Source of the DNA: Cellulophaga lytica DSM 7489
GTDB lineage: Bacteria; Bacteroidota; Bacteroidia; Flavobacteriales; Flavobacteriaceae
Reading direction: 5' to 3'
Length of the DNA: 64,000 bases
Assembly (NCBI RefSeq): GCF_000190595.1
Contig: NC_015167.1
Coordinates: forward strand, 322,501 to 386,500
The stretch's first letter is position 1; every line of letters begins with the position of its first letter. The notes under the pieces were generated by a model. It saw nothing but the letters and a program-made list of their open reading frames with translations, was not told the origin of the DNA and ran no database searches. Of the stretch, positions 37,673 to 45,283 are shown one piece after another. The position numbers were made by a program, and so were the translations under genes.

Positions 37673-38743
37673 ATGGATGTTACTACAAACCAAATTAGTG
37701 TAGAAAAAACAAAAAACACTAAAATTAACGATGTTGATTTTAATAATCTTTCGTTTGGAAGTATTTATATGGATCATATGTTGGTCTGTGATTACAAAAA
37801 TGGCGCCTGGGAAGCTCCTAAAGTTGTGCCTTATCAGCCAATTTCTTTAGACCCTTCTGCTAAAATTTTTCACTACGGGCAATCTATTTTCGAAGGAATG
37901 AAAGCTTACAAGGATGAGCAAGACACCATTTGGATGTTTCGTCCTCTAGACAACCATAAACGTTTAAACTTATCTGCTAAAAGATTAGCTATCCCAGAAA
38001 TTCCTGAAAACTACTTTATGGAAGGCCTTAAGGCTTTATTAAAGACAGATAGTGATTGGATTCCTCAATCTCCAGGAAGCTCTTTATACATTAGACCTTT
38101 TATTTTTGCTACCGGATTAGGCTTCCACGCATCTCCTGCAGATGAATACAAGTTTGTTATTTGTGGCGCCCCTTCTGGATCTTATTTTTCTGGCGAAGTA
38201 AAAGTACTTATTGAAGAAACTTACTCTAGATCTGCAAATGGTGGTGTTGGTTTTGCTAAAGCAGGTGGTAACTATGCTGGACAATTTTACCCAACTAAAC
38301 TTGCACAGGACAAAGGATACCAACAAGTAATTTGGACAGATGACAATACGCATGAGTACATTGAAGAAGCTGGTGCTATGAATGTTTTTGTACGTATTAA
38401 TGATACTCTTTTAACGTGCCCAACTAGTGACCGCATACTAGATGGTATTACACGTAAAAGTATTTTAAAAATTGCTGAAGACGAAGGTATTAAAACCGAA
38501 GTACGTAAAATAAAAGTACAAGAATTAGTAGACGCTGCTAAAGATGGTAGTTTAAAAGAAATGTTTGGTGCAGGTACTGCTGCTGTAATTTCTCCTATTG
38601 CAGGTTTTGGTTTTAGAGATAATGACTATATGTTACCTACTAACCTAGAAAACAGTTACGCTACTTTATTAAAAGACCGTATTACTAGCATACAATACAA
38701 TAAAGCTGAAGATAAATTTGGATGGCGTTTTAAGGTTGAATAA
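37673..38743 (+). CDS. ilvE: Branched-chain amino acid aminotransferase
   Basis: The 356-residue PLP enzyme interconverts Leu, Ile and Val with their 2-keto acids. It shows FHYGQSIFEGMKAYKDE (~residues 65-80), LYIRPFIFATG, the PLP-lysine region GGNYAGQFYPTKLAQDKGY (~198-215), IEEAGAMNVFVRI (~228-240) and the phosphate-binding GAGTAAVISPI. Length and layout match the eukaryotic-type/long BCAT group. Single gene, followed by a terminator shared with the convergent MazG-like gene. Confidence 0.95.
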   Translation: MDVTTNQISVEKTKNTKINDVDFNNLSFGSIYMDHMLVCDYKNGAWEAPKVVPYQPISLDPSAKIFHYGQSIFEGMKAYKDEQDTIWMFRPLDNHKRLNLSAKRLAIPEIPENYFMEGLKALLKTDSDWIPQSPGSSLYIRPFIFATGLGFHASPADEYKFVICGAPSGSYFSGEVKVLIEETYSRSANGGVGFAKAGGNYAGQFYPTKLAQDKGYQQVIWTDDNTHEYIEEAGAMNVFVRINDTLLTCPTSDRILDGITRKSILKIAEDEGIKTEVRKIKVQELVDAAKDGSLKEMFGAGTAAVISPIAGFGFRDNDYMLPTNLENSYATLLKDRITSIQYNKAEDKFGWRFKVE

Positions 38744-38767
38744 CCTTATGTTACCTATATAATATAA

Positions 38768-38797
38768 TAAAAAAGTGCCTTATTAGGCACTTTTTTT
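38768..38797. terminator. Bidirectional terminator between ilvE and MazG-like gene
   Basis: AAAAGTGCCT-TATT-AGGCACTTTTTTT; perfect arms with A and T tracts. It abuts the stop codon of the convergent minus-strand gene. Confidence 0.9.
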
Positions 38798-39182
38798 ATT
38801 TTTTAAGAATAGCTTCTATACTTGGCCTAAAGTAGTTAGGCCCTTTTAATATTTTACCGTCTTCTCTGTAAACTGGTTTACCATCTGCACCTAGCTTACT
38901 CATATTACTTTGCTGTATTTCATCAAAAACCTCTTCAATTTTATACTGCATACCATGCTCTAATATAGTACCACATAAAATATACAGCATATCACCTAAA
39001 GCATCTGCTACTTCAACCATATCATTATTATTAGCCGCTTCTAAGTACTCCTTATTTTCTTCATCCATAAGGTTAAAGCGCAATAAATTTTTTTGCTGTC
39101 CTAAATCTGCTTTTAATTCTTCAGAAACCCCAGCTCCAAAAGATTTATGAAATAACTCTACCGCTTTAAGTTTATTTTTCAT
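38796..39182 (-). CDS. MazG-like NTP pyrophosphohydrolase
   Basis: The 128-residue all-alpha product contains LMDEENKEYLEAANNNDMVEVADALGDMLYIL (~residues 37-68), the EExxE...ExxD metal-binding pattern of MazG and phosphoribosyl-ATP pyrophosphatase relatives. It probably hydrolyses a nucleoside triphosphate or related compound; the substrate is unknown. It diverges from the next small gene across only 39 bases in which both promoters overlap. Confidence 0.85.
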   Translation of the reverse strand: MKNKLKAVELFHKSFGAGVSEELKADLGQQKNLLRFNLMDEENKEYLEAANNNDMVEVADALGDMLYILCGTILEHGMQYKIEEVFDEIQQSNMSKLGADGKPVYREDGKILKGPNYFRPSIEAILKK

Positions 39183-39198
39183 TTGTATAATTTTACGT

Positions 39199-39206
39199 TA
39201 GTTTTG
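39199..39206 (+). promoter_or_regulatory. Promoter -7 element of the small membrane protein gene
   Basis: TAGTTTTG (TAnnTTTG) 15 bases upstream of the ATG at 39222. It lies beside the opposing element at 39209-39216. Confidence 0.5.
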
Positions 39207-39208
39207 CA

Positions 39209-39216
39209 CAAAAATA
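39209..39216 (-). promoter_or_regulatory. Promoter -7 element of the MazG-like gene
   Basis: TATTTTTG on the minus strand, 26 bases upstream of the ATG at 39182. Two bases separate it from the + strand element at 39199-39206, so RNA polymerase cannot occupy both. Confidence 0.5.
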
Positions 39217-39221
39217 GAAAT

Positions 39222-39410
39222 ATGTTTACCACCGGACAATATATATTTGCCGCTCTTTTTGTTATTGTTTTTACTATTATTATTGTAATTACATATAAAA
39301 GAGACAAAAAATTACATTTAAAAAACTATTCTGGTGTAAAATGGGTAGCCATTACCTTTATTATCTTCATAATTTCATTGTTTATTATTAAGCATTTTCT
39401 AAAAAATTAA
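39222..39410 (+). CDS. Small two-helix membrane protein
   Basis: A 62-residue protein with two hydrophobic segments (FAALFVIVFTIIIVITY ~9-25 and WVAITFIIFIISLFIIKHFL ~41-60) joined by a Lys-rich loop, KRDKKLHLKNYSG. I start at the ATG at 39222; an upstream TTG at 39183 would add 13 residues and place the start within the promoter of the divergent gene. Two-helix proteins of this form are frequent in Flavobacteriaceae; function unknown. Confidence 0.65.
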   Translation: MFTTGQYIFAALFVIVFTIIIVITYKRDKKLHLKNYSGVKWVAITFIIFIISLFIIKHFLKN

Positions 39411-39491
39411 CGAATTTTTATCGTTCACCACAAAAATCAAGCAACACACAACAAAAACTAGGCTTTCTTCGTTATAGTGTAAGAAAAACCG

Positions 39492-39499
39492 TATTTTTG
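39492..39499 (+). promoter_or_regulatory. Promoter -7 element of the 59-residue membrane protein gene
   Basis: TATTTTTG, 27 bases upstream of the ATG at 39527. Confidence 0.45.
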
Positions 39500-39526
39500 C
39501 GTTGTATTGATAACAAATTCTGTTTA

Positions 39527-39706
39527 ATGACAATTTTTCTTAACATTTTATTTATTTTAGTGGCTGTAAATGCCTTACTTTTAGTGTTTAGCGTTAACCG
39601 TAACAATGCTAAAGCAAAAAAATCTGTTAACAAACCTACAGCAGAAACAACAGCTAAAGTATACCCACTTAATATTATCTCTACAAAATACAAAAAAGCA
39701 ATATAG
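39527..39706 (+). CDS. Small single-helix membrane protein
   Basis: A 59-residue protein with one N-terminal membrane segment (MTIFLNILFILVAVNALLLVFS) and a basic tail, RNNAKAKKSVNKPTAETTAK. I start at the ATG at 39527 because it begins directly with the membrane helix and follows a promoter-like TATTTTTG; the upstream in-frame start at 39497 overlaps that promoter. No known family recognised. It sits 19 bases upstream of crcB. Confidence 0.55.
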   Translation: MTIFLNILFILVAVNALLLVFSVNRNNAKAKKSVNKPTAETTAKVYPLNIISTKYKKAI

Positions 39707-39711
39707 TTTTT

Positions 39712-39719
39712 TACCTTTG
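39712..39719 (+). promoter_or_regulatory. Promoter -7 element of crcB
   Basis: TACCTTTG, ending 6 bases before the crcB ATG at 39726, which predicts a leader of only a few bases. No clear -33 TTG. Confidence 0.45.
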
Positions 39720-39725
39720 TAAGGT

Positions 39726-40097
39726 ATGAAACAGTTGTTACTTGTTTTTTTAGGAGGAGGTGTAGGTAGTGTATTGCGTTTTCTTATTAGCAAAACACTA
39801 AATAGTTCATTTCAACCCTACTTTTTAGGAACCTTTTTAGTTAATATATTAGGCAGTTTACTTATTGGCTTTATAATAGGACTAACTTTAAAAGGTAATT
39901 ACCTTACAGAAAACCAAGCATTATTATTAGCTACTGGATTTTGTGGAGGCTTTACTACATTTTCTACTTTTGCATTAGAAAACCAATCTCTATTAAAAAA
40001 TGGCGATCTTTTGCATTTTACTTTTTATACCTTATTAAGTATCTCTATTGGTATTTTTGCCGTAATAGGCGGTTTATGGATTTCTAAATCCATATAA
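39726..40097 (+). CDS. crcB: Fluoride channel CrcB/Fluc
   Basis: The 123-residue product has four membrane helices. It shows LLVFLGGGVGSVLRFLIS at the N-terminus, GTFLVNILGSLLIGF (~residues 36-50, with the conserved Asn) and the signature LATGFCGGFTTFSTFALE (~68-85, break in helix 3 and the Phe box). It works as a dual-topology dimer that expels fluoride. No fluoride riboswitch fits in its very short leader. Confidence 0.96.
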   Translation: MKQLLLVFLGGGVGSVLRFLISKTLNSSFQPYFLGTFLVNILGSLLIGFIIGLTLKGNYLTENQALLLATGFCGGFTTFSTFALENQSLLKNGDLLHFTFYTLLSISIGIFAVIGGLWISKSI

Positions 40098-40232
40098 TAT
40101 TTCATAAAAAATCTTTTTTTATTCAACAATACACGTAAATAGCAATATTTTTTGCTGTAATACCCCGTCATATCCTATTTTTTTTCATTTATCAAATATC
40201 ATTTTAACAAAAAATTAAAATATAATTACAAT

Positions 40233-40262
40233 ACCCCTATTTAAAATAGGGGTTATTTTATT
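40233..40262 (+). terminator. Hairpin downstream of crcB / upstream of the P-II gene
   Basis: ACCCCTATTT / AAAATAGGGGT followed by TATTTTATTT. It is 135 bases after the crcB stop and 98 bases before the P-II start, so it may end crcB transcription or act as an attenuator of the P-II operon. Confidence 0.55.
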
Positions 40263-40350
40263 TATATCATAAAAATTAAATAAGTACCCATAAAAAATAT
40301 GGGGTATAATTCATTATTAAATACATTTACCCTGTAATTAACTAAACGAT

Positions 40351-40689
40351 ATGAAAAAAATTGAAGCAATTATTAGAAAATCTCAATTTGATGATGTAAA
40401 AAAAGCATTACACCAAATTGAAGTGAATTTTTTTAGTTACTGGGATGTAACTGGAGTAGGAAATGAAAAACAAGGACACGTATACAGAGGAATATCTTAC
40501 AGCACAACTGATATTCAAAGAAGATACCTATCTATTATAGTTTCAGATGAGTTTTTAGAAAAAACTGTAAATACAATTTTAGAATCTGCTTACACAGGCA
40601 ATGTAGGTGACGGAAAAATATTTGTATCTGAAATTATAGATGCATACCGCATTAGAACCAAAGAAAACGGTCACGCAGGAATAAACTAA
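40351..40689 (+). CDS. glnK: Nitrogen regulatory protein P-II
   Basis: The 112-residue trimeric signal protein senses ATP/ADP and 2-oxoglutarate. It begins MKKIEAIIRKSQFDDVKKAL. Its T-loop GVGNEKQGHVYRGISYST (~residues 36-53) keeps the conserved Tyr of the YRG motif but is otherwise divergent. The B-loop is TGNVGDGKIFV (~82-92). Its position 32 bases upstream of amtB identifies it as GlnK-like, expected to gate the ammonium channel. No uridylyltransferase gene is nearby. Two inverted-repeat hairpins precede it. Confidence 0.93.
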   Translation: MKKIEAIIRKSQFDDVKKALHQIEVNFFSYWDVTGVGNEKQGHVYRGISYSTTDIQRRYLSIIVSDEFLEKTVNTILESAYTGNVGDGKIFVSEIIDAYRIRTKENGHAGIN

Positions 40690-40721
40690 CCAAACCAAGA
40701 CACTATTAAAAAATTAGAATT

Positions 40722-42002
40722 ATGATTAACGAACAACAAGAAGCACTAAGTAAAGCTGTTGAAAGTATCAACAGTGATATGGGTGCATTATGGATAACAA
40801 TAGCTGCCATTTTAGTATTTTTTATGCAAGCTGGTTTTACATTAGTAGAAGTTGGCTTTACACGCAGTAAAAACTCTGGTAACATAATAATGAAAAACAT
40901 TATGGACCTTTGCGTAGGTTCCTTAATGTTCTGGGCTGTAGGTTACGGAATTATGTATGGTAGCGATACTGTTTTAGGCGGATTTTTTAGATTAAGCCCA
41001 GCAGAACAAGGGTATTTCTTCTTTTCTGCAGACGATTGGTACAACTTATTTTTTCAAACAGTATTTTGCGCAACTGCAGCTACAATTGTATCTGGAGCTA
41101 TAGCAGGGCGTACTAAATTCTCTACTTACCTTATATATTCTGCCATATTAACAACAATTATATACCCTATTTCTGGTAGCTGGTACTGGCCATTTGATGA
41201 TGATGCATGGTTAAATGTTGCTGGTTTTGTAGACTTTGCCGGTTCTTCTGTAGTACACGCAGTTGGTGGTGGCGCAGCTTTAGTTGCTGCAATTATGGTT
41301 GGCCCACGTATTGGCAAATATACAGATGGTAAAGTAAACGTAATTCCAGGACATAATATGATTCTTGGTGCATTAGGTGTATTTATCCTATGGTTGGGTT
41401 GGTTTGGCTTTAATGGCGGATCTCAACTTGCATGGGGTGGATCTGATACTGTTGCTACTGGTAGTGTAATTATAAACACAAACTTAGCGGCTGCTATTGG
41501 TGCTGTTGCAGCCTTATTTTTTACTTGGATTAAATACGGTAAACCAGATATTTCTATGACACTAAATGGCGCACTAGCTGGTTTAGTTGGTATTACTGCT
41601 GGCTGTGGAGCTGTTAACGCTTGGGGCGCACTTGCAATAGGCTTAGTTTGCGGTATAGCCGTAGTACTTTCTATAGAAGGCATAGATAAAAAATTAAAAA
41701 TTGATGATCCAGTAGGAGCTATATCTGTGCATGGAGTATGCGGATTTATAGGTACCGTGTTAGTAGGTGTATTTGCTATAGATGGCGGACTAATAAATGG
41801 TGGTGGCGCTAGCTTATTACTAGTACAAACTTACGGTTCTTTAGCTTACATATTATGGGCTGTTATTACAACATTTATCGTCTTATTTATATTAAAGAAA
41901 ACTATTGGATTAAGAGTTTCTAAACAAGAAGAATTAGAAGGTTTAGATGTGCATGAACATGATATAGAAGTTTATCCAGAGTTTACAACTACAGAAAAAT
42001 AA
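40722..42002 (+). CDS. amtB: Ammonium transporter
   Basis: The 426-residue inner-membrane channel has about eleven membrane helices. Amt signatures include FFMQAGFTLVEVGFTRSKN near the N-terminus, FCATAATIVSGAIAGRT, DFAGSSVVHAVGGGAALVAA (~residues 165-185, with one of the twin pore His) and ISVHGVCGFIGT (~330, second His). The C-terminal cytoplasmic tail ends DVHEHDIEVYPEF. It imports ammonium and is regulated by the P-II protein encoded 32 bases upstream. Confidence 0.96.
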   Translation: MINEQQEALSKAVESINSDMGALWITIAAILVFFMQAGFTLVEVGFTRSKNSGNIIMKNIMDLCVGSLMFWAVGYGIMYGSDTVLGGFFRLSPAEQGYFFFSADDWYNLFFQTVFCATAATIVSGAIAGRTKFSTYLIYSAILTTIIYPISGSWYWPFDDDAWLNVAGFVDFAGSSVVHAVGGGAALVAAIMVGPRIGKYTDGKVNVIPGHNMILGALGVFILWLGWFGFNGGSQLAWGGSDTVATGSVIINTNLAAAIGAVAALFFTWIKYGKPDISMTLNGALAGLVGITAGCGAVNAWGALAIGLVCGIAVVLSIEGIDKKLKIDDPVGAISVHGVCGFIGTVLVGVFAIDGGLINGGGASLLLVQTYGSLAYILWAVITTFIVLFILKKTIGLRVSKQEELEGLDVHEHDIEVYPEFTTTEK

Positions 42003-42018
42003 ACACAAGAAACAAAAA

Positions 42019-42043
42019 CGGAGCGTTTTGCAGAACGCTCCGT
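42019..42043 (+). terminator. Stem-loop after amtB
   Basis: ACGGAGCGTT / AACGCTCCGT, a perfect 10-base GC-rich stem 16 bases after the amtB stop, but without a T tract. It may protect the 3' end or attenuate read-through into the porin gene. Confidence 0.6.
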
Positions 42044-42080
42044 CACAAAATGTTTCAACAACAAAAAATAAAATCACTAA

Positions 42081-42104
42081 CAAACCCCTTATAATAAAGG
42101 GTTT
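42081..42104 (+). promoter_or_regulatory. Hairpin in the amtB-porin gap
   Basis: AAACCCCTT / AAAGGGTTT inverted repeat, 14 bases upstream of the porin ATG. It could be a weak terminator for amtB or a regulatory hairpin of the porin leader. Confidence 0.4.
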
Positions 42105-42118
42105 ACAATTTATTTGAT

Positions 42119-43135
42119 ATGAAATTGAATACGACAACAAATTACTTAAAAAAATTATCATTTTCAATAATGATGTTATCCTCTGCATTAATATTTGCTC
42201 AGGAAGAAGAAGAAAAAAAATTAGAAATTAGCGGGTCTGTTGATGCTTACTTTAGAACAAATTTAAGCGCAGATGATAATGCAGAAGCTAACGGATTAAT
42301 AAGCCCTCTAACTTCTTTTGCTAATGAAACTGGTTTTGCACTTGGTATGGCAAACATTATTGCTAGTTATGAAGGTGAAAAAACTGGAGCAGTAGCAGAT
42401 CTTGTTTTTGGACCAAGAGGAGAACAAGCTATTACCGGTTTAAATGTTAACCAATTGTATGCATACTGGAATGTAAGCGAAGGAACAAAGTTAACAATGG
42501 GACGTTTTAATACGTATTTAGGATATGAGGTTATTTCTCCTGTAGGTAATTTTAACTACAGCACGTCTCACTTATTCTCTAGCGGGCCTTTTTCTCATAC
42601 TGGTTTAAAAGCAGATTTTACATTATCTGATGATTTTAGCTTAATGCTTGCTGTAATGAATGTTACAGATGTAGATAATAATTTAACTAGCCAATATGCT
42701 CTTGGAGCACAATTAGGTTATGCTGGTCAATATTTAAATCTTTATTATGACGATAAAGCAAACCTAGGTTTTGAGATTGACTATACAGGTGGTTTTGATT
42801 TATCTGATAGTTTTTATCTAGGTATAAATGGTGCTTACGCTGATAATGATGGTAATGGTTTTGCTGGCGTTGCATTATACCCACAAATTAAGGCATCAGA
42901 AACTGCTTCTTTTGGATTAAGAGGTGAGTATTTTACACAAATTGTTGATGGTTTAGATGATGAGCCTAGCGTATTTGCAACTACTTTAACTGGTAGTTTC
43001 ACTGTTGAAGATTTAACAATTAAACCAGAGGTTAGATTAGATGCTTGGAGTAATAACGAACCGTTTTTTAATAACGACGGAGATCCTTCAAAAAGCTTAT
43101 CTACCTTTTTAATTGCAGCAGTTTATTCTTTTTAA
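42119..43135 (+). CDS. Outer-membrane beta-barrel porin
   Basis: A 338-residue protein with a signal region (LSFSIMMLSSALIFAQ ending near residue 28) and an acidic mature N-terminus (EEEEKKLEISGSVDAYFRTNL). Repeated amphipathic strands follow throughout, with a C-terminal LIAAVYSF aromatic end. It resembles the Flavobacteriaceae porins encoded next to glnK-amtB, which presumably admit ammonium or small nitrogen compounds. That link rests on gene order. A strong terminator follows. Confidence 0.82.
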   Translation: MKLNTTTNYLKKLSFSIMMLSSALIFAQEEEEKKLEISGSVDAYFRTNLSADDNAEANGLISPLTSFANETGFALGMANIIASYEGEKTGAVADLVFGPRGEQAITGLNVNQLYAYWNVSEGTKLTMGRFNTYLGYEVISPVGNFNYSTSHLFSSGPFSHTGLKADFTLSDDFSLMLAVMNVTDVDNNLTSQYALGAQLGYAGQYLNLYYDDKANLGFEIDYTGGFDLSDSFYLGINGAYADNDGNGFAGVALYPQIKASETASFGLRGEYFTQIVDGLDDEPSVFATTLTGSFTVEDLTIKPEVRLDAWSNNEPFFNNDGDPSKSLSTFLIAAVYSF

Positions 43136-43167
43136 AAAAATTAAGTTTAGTTTATAGTTTGGTTGTT

Positions 43168-43207
43168 GAAGAAAGTCTAGTTTGTGCGCTAGGCTTTCTT
43201 CTTTTTT
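43168..43207 (+). terminator. Terminator of the porin gene
   Basis: GAAGAAAGtCTAG / CTAGgCTTTCTTC hairpin with one mismatch followed by TTTTTT. It overlaps the stop of the convergent DUF1684 gene. Confidence 0.88.
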
Positions 43208-43856
43208 AGTGCTCTTTGTTAAAGGCTTTTACCCCTGCTCTAACCTCTGTGTCTAATGTATTTACAAGTGGTACTACTGGGCAAGAATACTTTTTACTAT
43301 AAGCACAATAAGGATTGTATGCCCTATTAAAATCTACCATAATAAAATCTTCATCTGGCTCAGATAACTCTATATATCTTCCTCCTCCATACGTTTCTTT
43401 ACCATTTGTATTATCTAAAAAAGGCAAAAACAAATGATCTTTATATTTTTCTTGCTTTATTAATTGTTGGTTTTGATATACTTCTAGTTGTAAATCTTTA
43501 CCATTTAATTTAAAAAACAATCTACCGTATAATTTATATTCTTGATTTTGGTTTGTTGTAGTTGGCATTAAAAATGGAGTTGCACCTAAAGCCAACTCTA
43601 ACCTTGCTTTTACCACATAATTTGTATCTGGCTCAAAAAAATCTAGTCCTTCAAAATCTTTTCTGTATTTATTAGGCAACGGAGAGGTTTTTGCATCTTT
43701 ATACTCATCATTTAACTTTTTATGATACTCTAGAATACCTTTTAGCTTGTCAGATTTTGTTGCTGCTATTTTTTCTTCAACCTCATTTGTATGATACTTC
43801 TTTTGCCCATTACAACTTAACAACATCATTACAAATAAAAATACTGTATACCTCAT
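43206..43856 (-). CDS. DUF1684 family lipoprotein
   Basis: The 216-residue product has a lipobox MMLLSC (Cys15). It carries the DUF1684 core: the PFLMPTTTN segment, LFLPFLDNTNGKETYGGGRYIEL, DFNRAYNPYCAYSKKYSCPVVPLVN and a C-terminal RAGVKAFN. The conserved NPYCAY and SCP segments are typical. It is probably periplasmic; function unknown. It ends against the porin terminator and diverges from the MFS locus. Confidence 0.88.
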   Translation of the reverse strand: MRYTVFLFVMMLLSCNGQKKYHTNEVEEKIAATKSDKLKGILEYHKKLNDEYKDAKTSPLPNKYRKDFEGLDFFEPDTNYVVKARLELALGATPFLMPTTTNQNQEYKLYGRLFFKLNGKDLQLEVYQNQQLIKQEKYKDHLFLPFLDNTNGKETYGGGRYIELSEPDEDFIMVDFNRAYNPYCAYSKKYSCPVVPLVNTLDTEVRAGVKAFNKEH

Positions 43857-43933
43857 TATATTACATTAAATTAATACAGTAAAAATACAACTTATTACTT
43901 TTTTACTTGGCTTTGTTTTACAATAAAAGAAAA

Positions 43934-44005
43934 ATGCAAAGACTTTCAATGTATAAATCTGTGGCTATCTGTACCTTAAAAAGGTGCCAGCGCTGCTGTA
44001 TTTAA
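43934..44005 (+). CDS. Candidate 23-residue Cys-rich leader peptide
   Basis: A short ORF with an A-rich start region (AAAAGAAAAATG), ending ICTLKRCQRCCI. Four of its last twelve residues are Cys (two adjacent), encoded by TGT, TGC, TGC and TGT. The ORF overlaps a foldable RNA (ACCTT/AAGGT hairpin inside a GGC/GCC stem). It is followed 30 bases later by an intrinsic terminator just upstream of the MFS gene. A leader peptide that couples Cys-tRNA or thiol status to transcription of the MFS and DJ-1 genes would explain this layout. Alternatively it is a chance ORF inside an RNA element. Confidence 0.45.
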   Translation: MQRLSMYKSVAICTLKRCQRCCI

Positions 44006-44034
44006 TATTGAAATAGATATATTATACTAATACT

Positions 44035-44066
44035 AAGCCTGGCGAAAAAATCACCAGGCTTTTTTT
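44035..44066 (+). terminator. Terminator upstream of the MFS gene (attenuator candidate)
   Basis: AGCCTGGCG / CACCAGGCT hairpin followed by TTTTTT, 15 bases upstream of the MFS ATG. The nearest upstream annotated gene points away, so this hairpin must stop a transcript started in the leader. The CTGGC of its 5' arm can pair with GCCAG at 43986-43990, giving a possible antiterminator. Confidence 0.75.
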
Positions 44067-44080
44067 ATATACCAACCAAA

Positions 44081-45283
44081 ATGAAAAAACTTTACACAAA
44101 CTATATAGACTCATTTAAGGGGCTATCTAAAGAAGTATGGTGGCTATCACTCATTACCCTTATAAACAGAGCAGGCACAATGGTTATTCCTTTTTTATCG
44201 CTTTATTTAAAAAACGATGTTGGACTAACTTTTGAAAATGTAGGTGTTGTAATGTCTTGCTTTGGAGCTGGCTCATTAATTGGCTCTTGGCTTGGAGGTA
44301 CATTAACTGATAAATTTGGCTACTACAAAGTAATGCTCTTTAGTTTATTTACGAGTGGTATATTATTTATTGGTCTTCAATTTTTACACGATTATTATAG
44401 TATTTGCGCAGGCATTTTTATACTTATGATTGTTGCAGATTGTTTTAGACCCGCTGCTTTTGTTGCCTTAATTGCTTATAGTAAACCAGAAAATAAAACT
44501 AGATCTGTTACACTAATTAGACTTGCCATTAACCTTGGGTTTTCTGCTGGTCCGGCTTTGGGCGGTATTATAATTACATCTTTAGGCTATATTGGTCTTT
44601 TTTGGGTAGACGGAATAACCTGCGTATTGGCCAGTATTTTATTGCTTATTGTTTTAAATCCTATAAAAGCACGAGTTATGGATAGTTCCAAAAACGAAAG
44701 TCCAAAATCTGCATACACAGACGGTTACTACTGGGTATTTATTGCTGCTATGGTACTTTTTGGATTTTGCTTTGTACAGTATTTTTCTACCGTACCAGTA
44801 TATTACAGTGATGCCTATAAACTTAGCGAATTTAAAATAGGACTTTTACTTGCTATGAATGGTTTTTTAATTTTTGCTTTTGAAATGCCATTAATTAAAT
44901 ACCTAGAAAAACTTAACCACTCCAAAGTTACTTATGTAATTTTTGGGCTAATATTAGTTGGTTTAAGCTTTGCATTGCTAAATATTTTTTCATGGGTTGG
45001 AATTTTAGTTGTTGGAATGTTACTAATGACTATTGGCGAAATGATTGCCTTTCCGTTTTCTAACGCAATTGCTATGGAGCGTTCTAAACGTGGCAAACAA
45101 GGAGAATATATGGCACTGTATAGTATAGCTTTTTCAATATCACACATTTTTGCTCACAATTACGGTATGCACTCTATTGCAAATAATGGTTATATATTTA
45201 CATGGAATAGCATTACCGTTATAGCCGTAATAGGTATAGCACTACTCTTTATTTTAAAACGAATTACAATTGCAAACAAATGA
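44081..45283 (+). CDS. MFS transporter
   Basis: A 400-residue inner-membrane protein with twelve predicted helices. The MFS motif A is seen as GSWLGGTLTDKFGYYKVML (~residues 68-86), and helix 5 has AINLGFSAGPALGGII. It resembles the DHA1-type drug or metabolite exporters of Bacteroidota. The substrate is unknown. Its stop codon overlaps the start of the DJ-1-like lipoprotein gene (ATGA), so the two are translated together. Expression may be controlled by the attenuator-like leader upstream. Confidence 0.9.
   Translation: MKKLYTNYIDSFKGLSKEVWWLSLITLINRAGTMVIPFLSLYLKNDVGLTFENVGVVMSCFGAGSLIGSWLGGTLTDKFGYYKVMLFSLFTSGILFIGLQFLHDYYSICAGIFILMIVADCFRPAAFVALIAYSKPENKTRSVTLIRLAINLGFSAGPALGGIIITSLGYIGLFWVDGITCVLASILLLIVLNPIKARVMDSSKNESPKSAYTDGYYWVFIAAMVLFGFCFVQYFSTVPVYYSDAYKLSEFKIGLLLAMNGFLIFAFEMPLIKYLEKLNHSKVTYVIFGLILVGLSFALLNIFSWVGILVVGMLLMTIGEMIAFPFSNAIAMERSKRGKQGEYMALYSIAFSISHIFAHNYGMHSIANNGYIFTWNSITVIAVIGIALLFILKRITIANK

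Noticed and set aside
39183-39410. TTG start at 39183 for the two-helix membrane protein
   Set aside because: It would place the start codon beside the divergent gene's start and translate through both promoter elements; ATG at 39222 gives a normal membrane protein.
40098-40350. Possible riboswitch upstream of the P-II gene
   Set aside because: Two hairpins and repeated TACCCC/GGGGTA motifs are present, but I could not match a known riboswitch fold and there is no clear alternative pairing; recorded only as hairpins.
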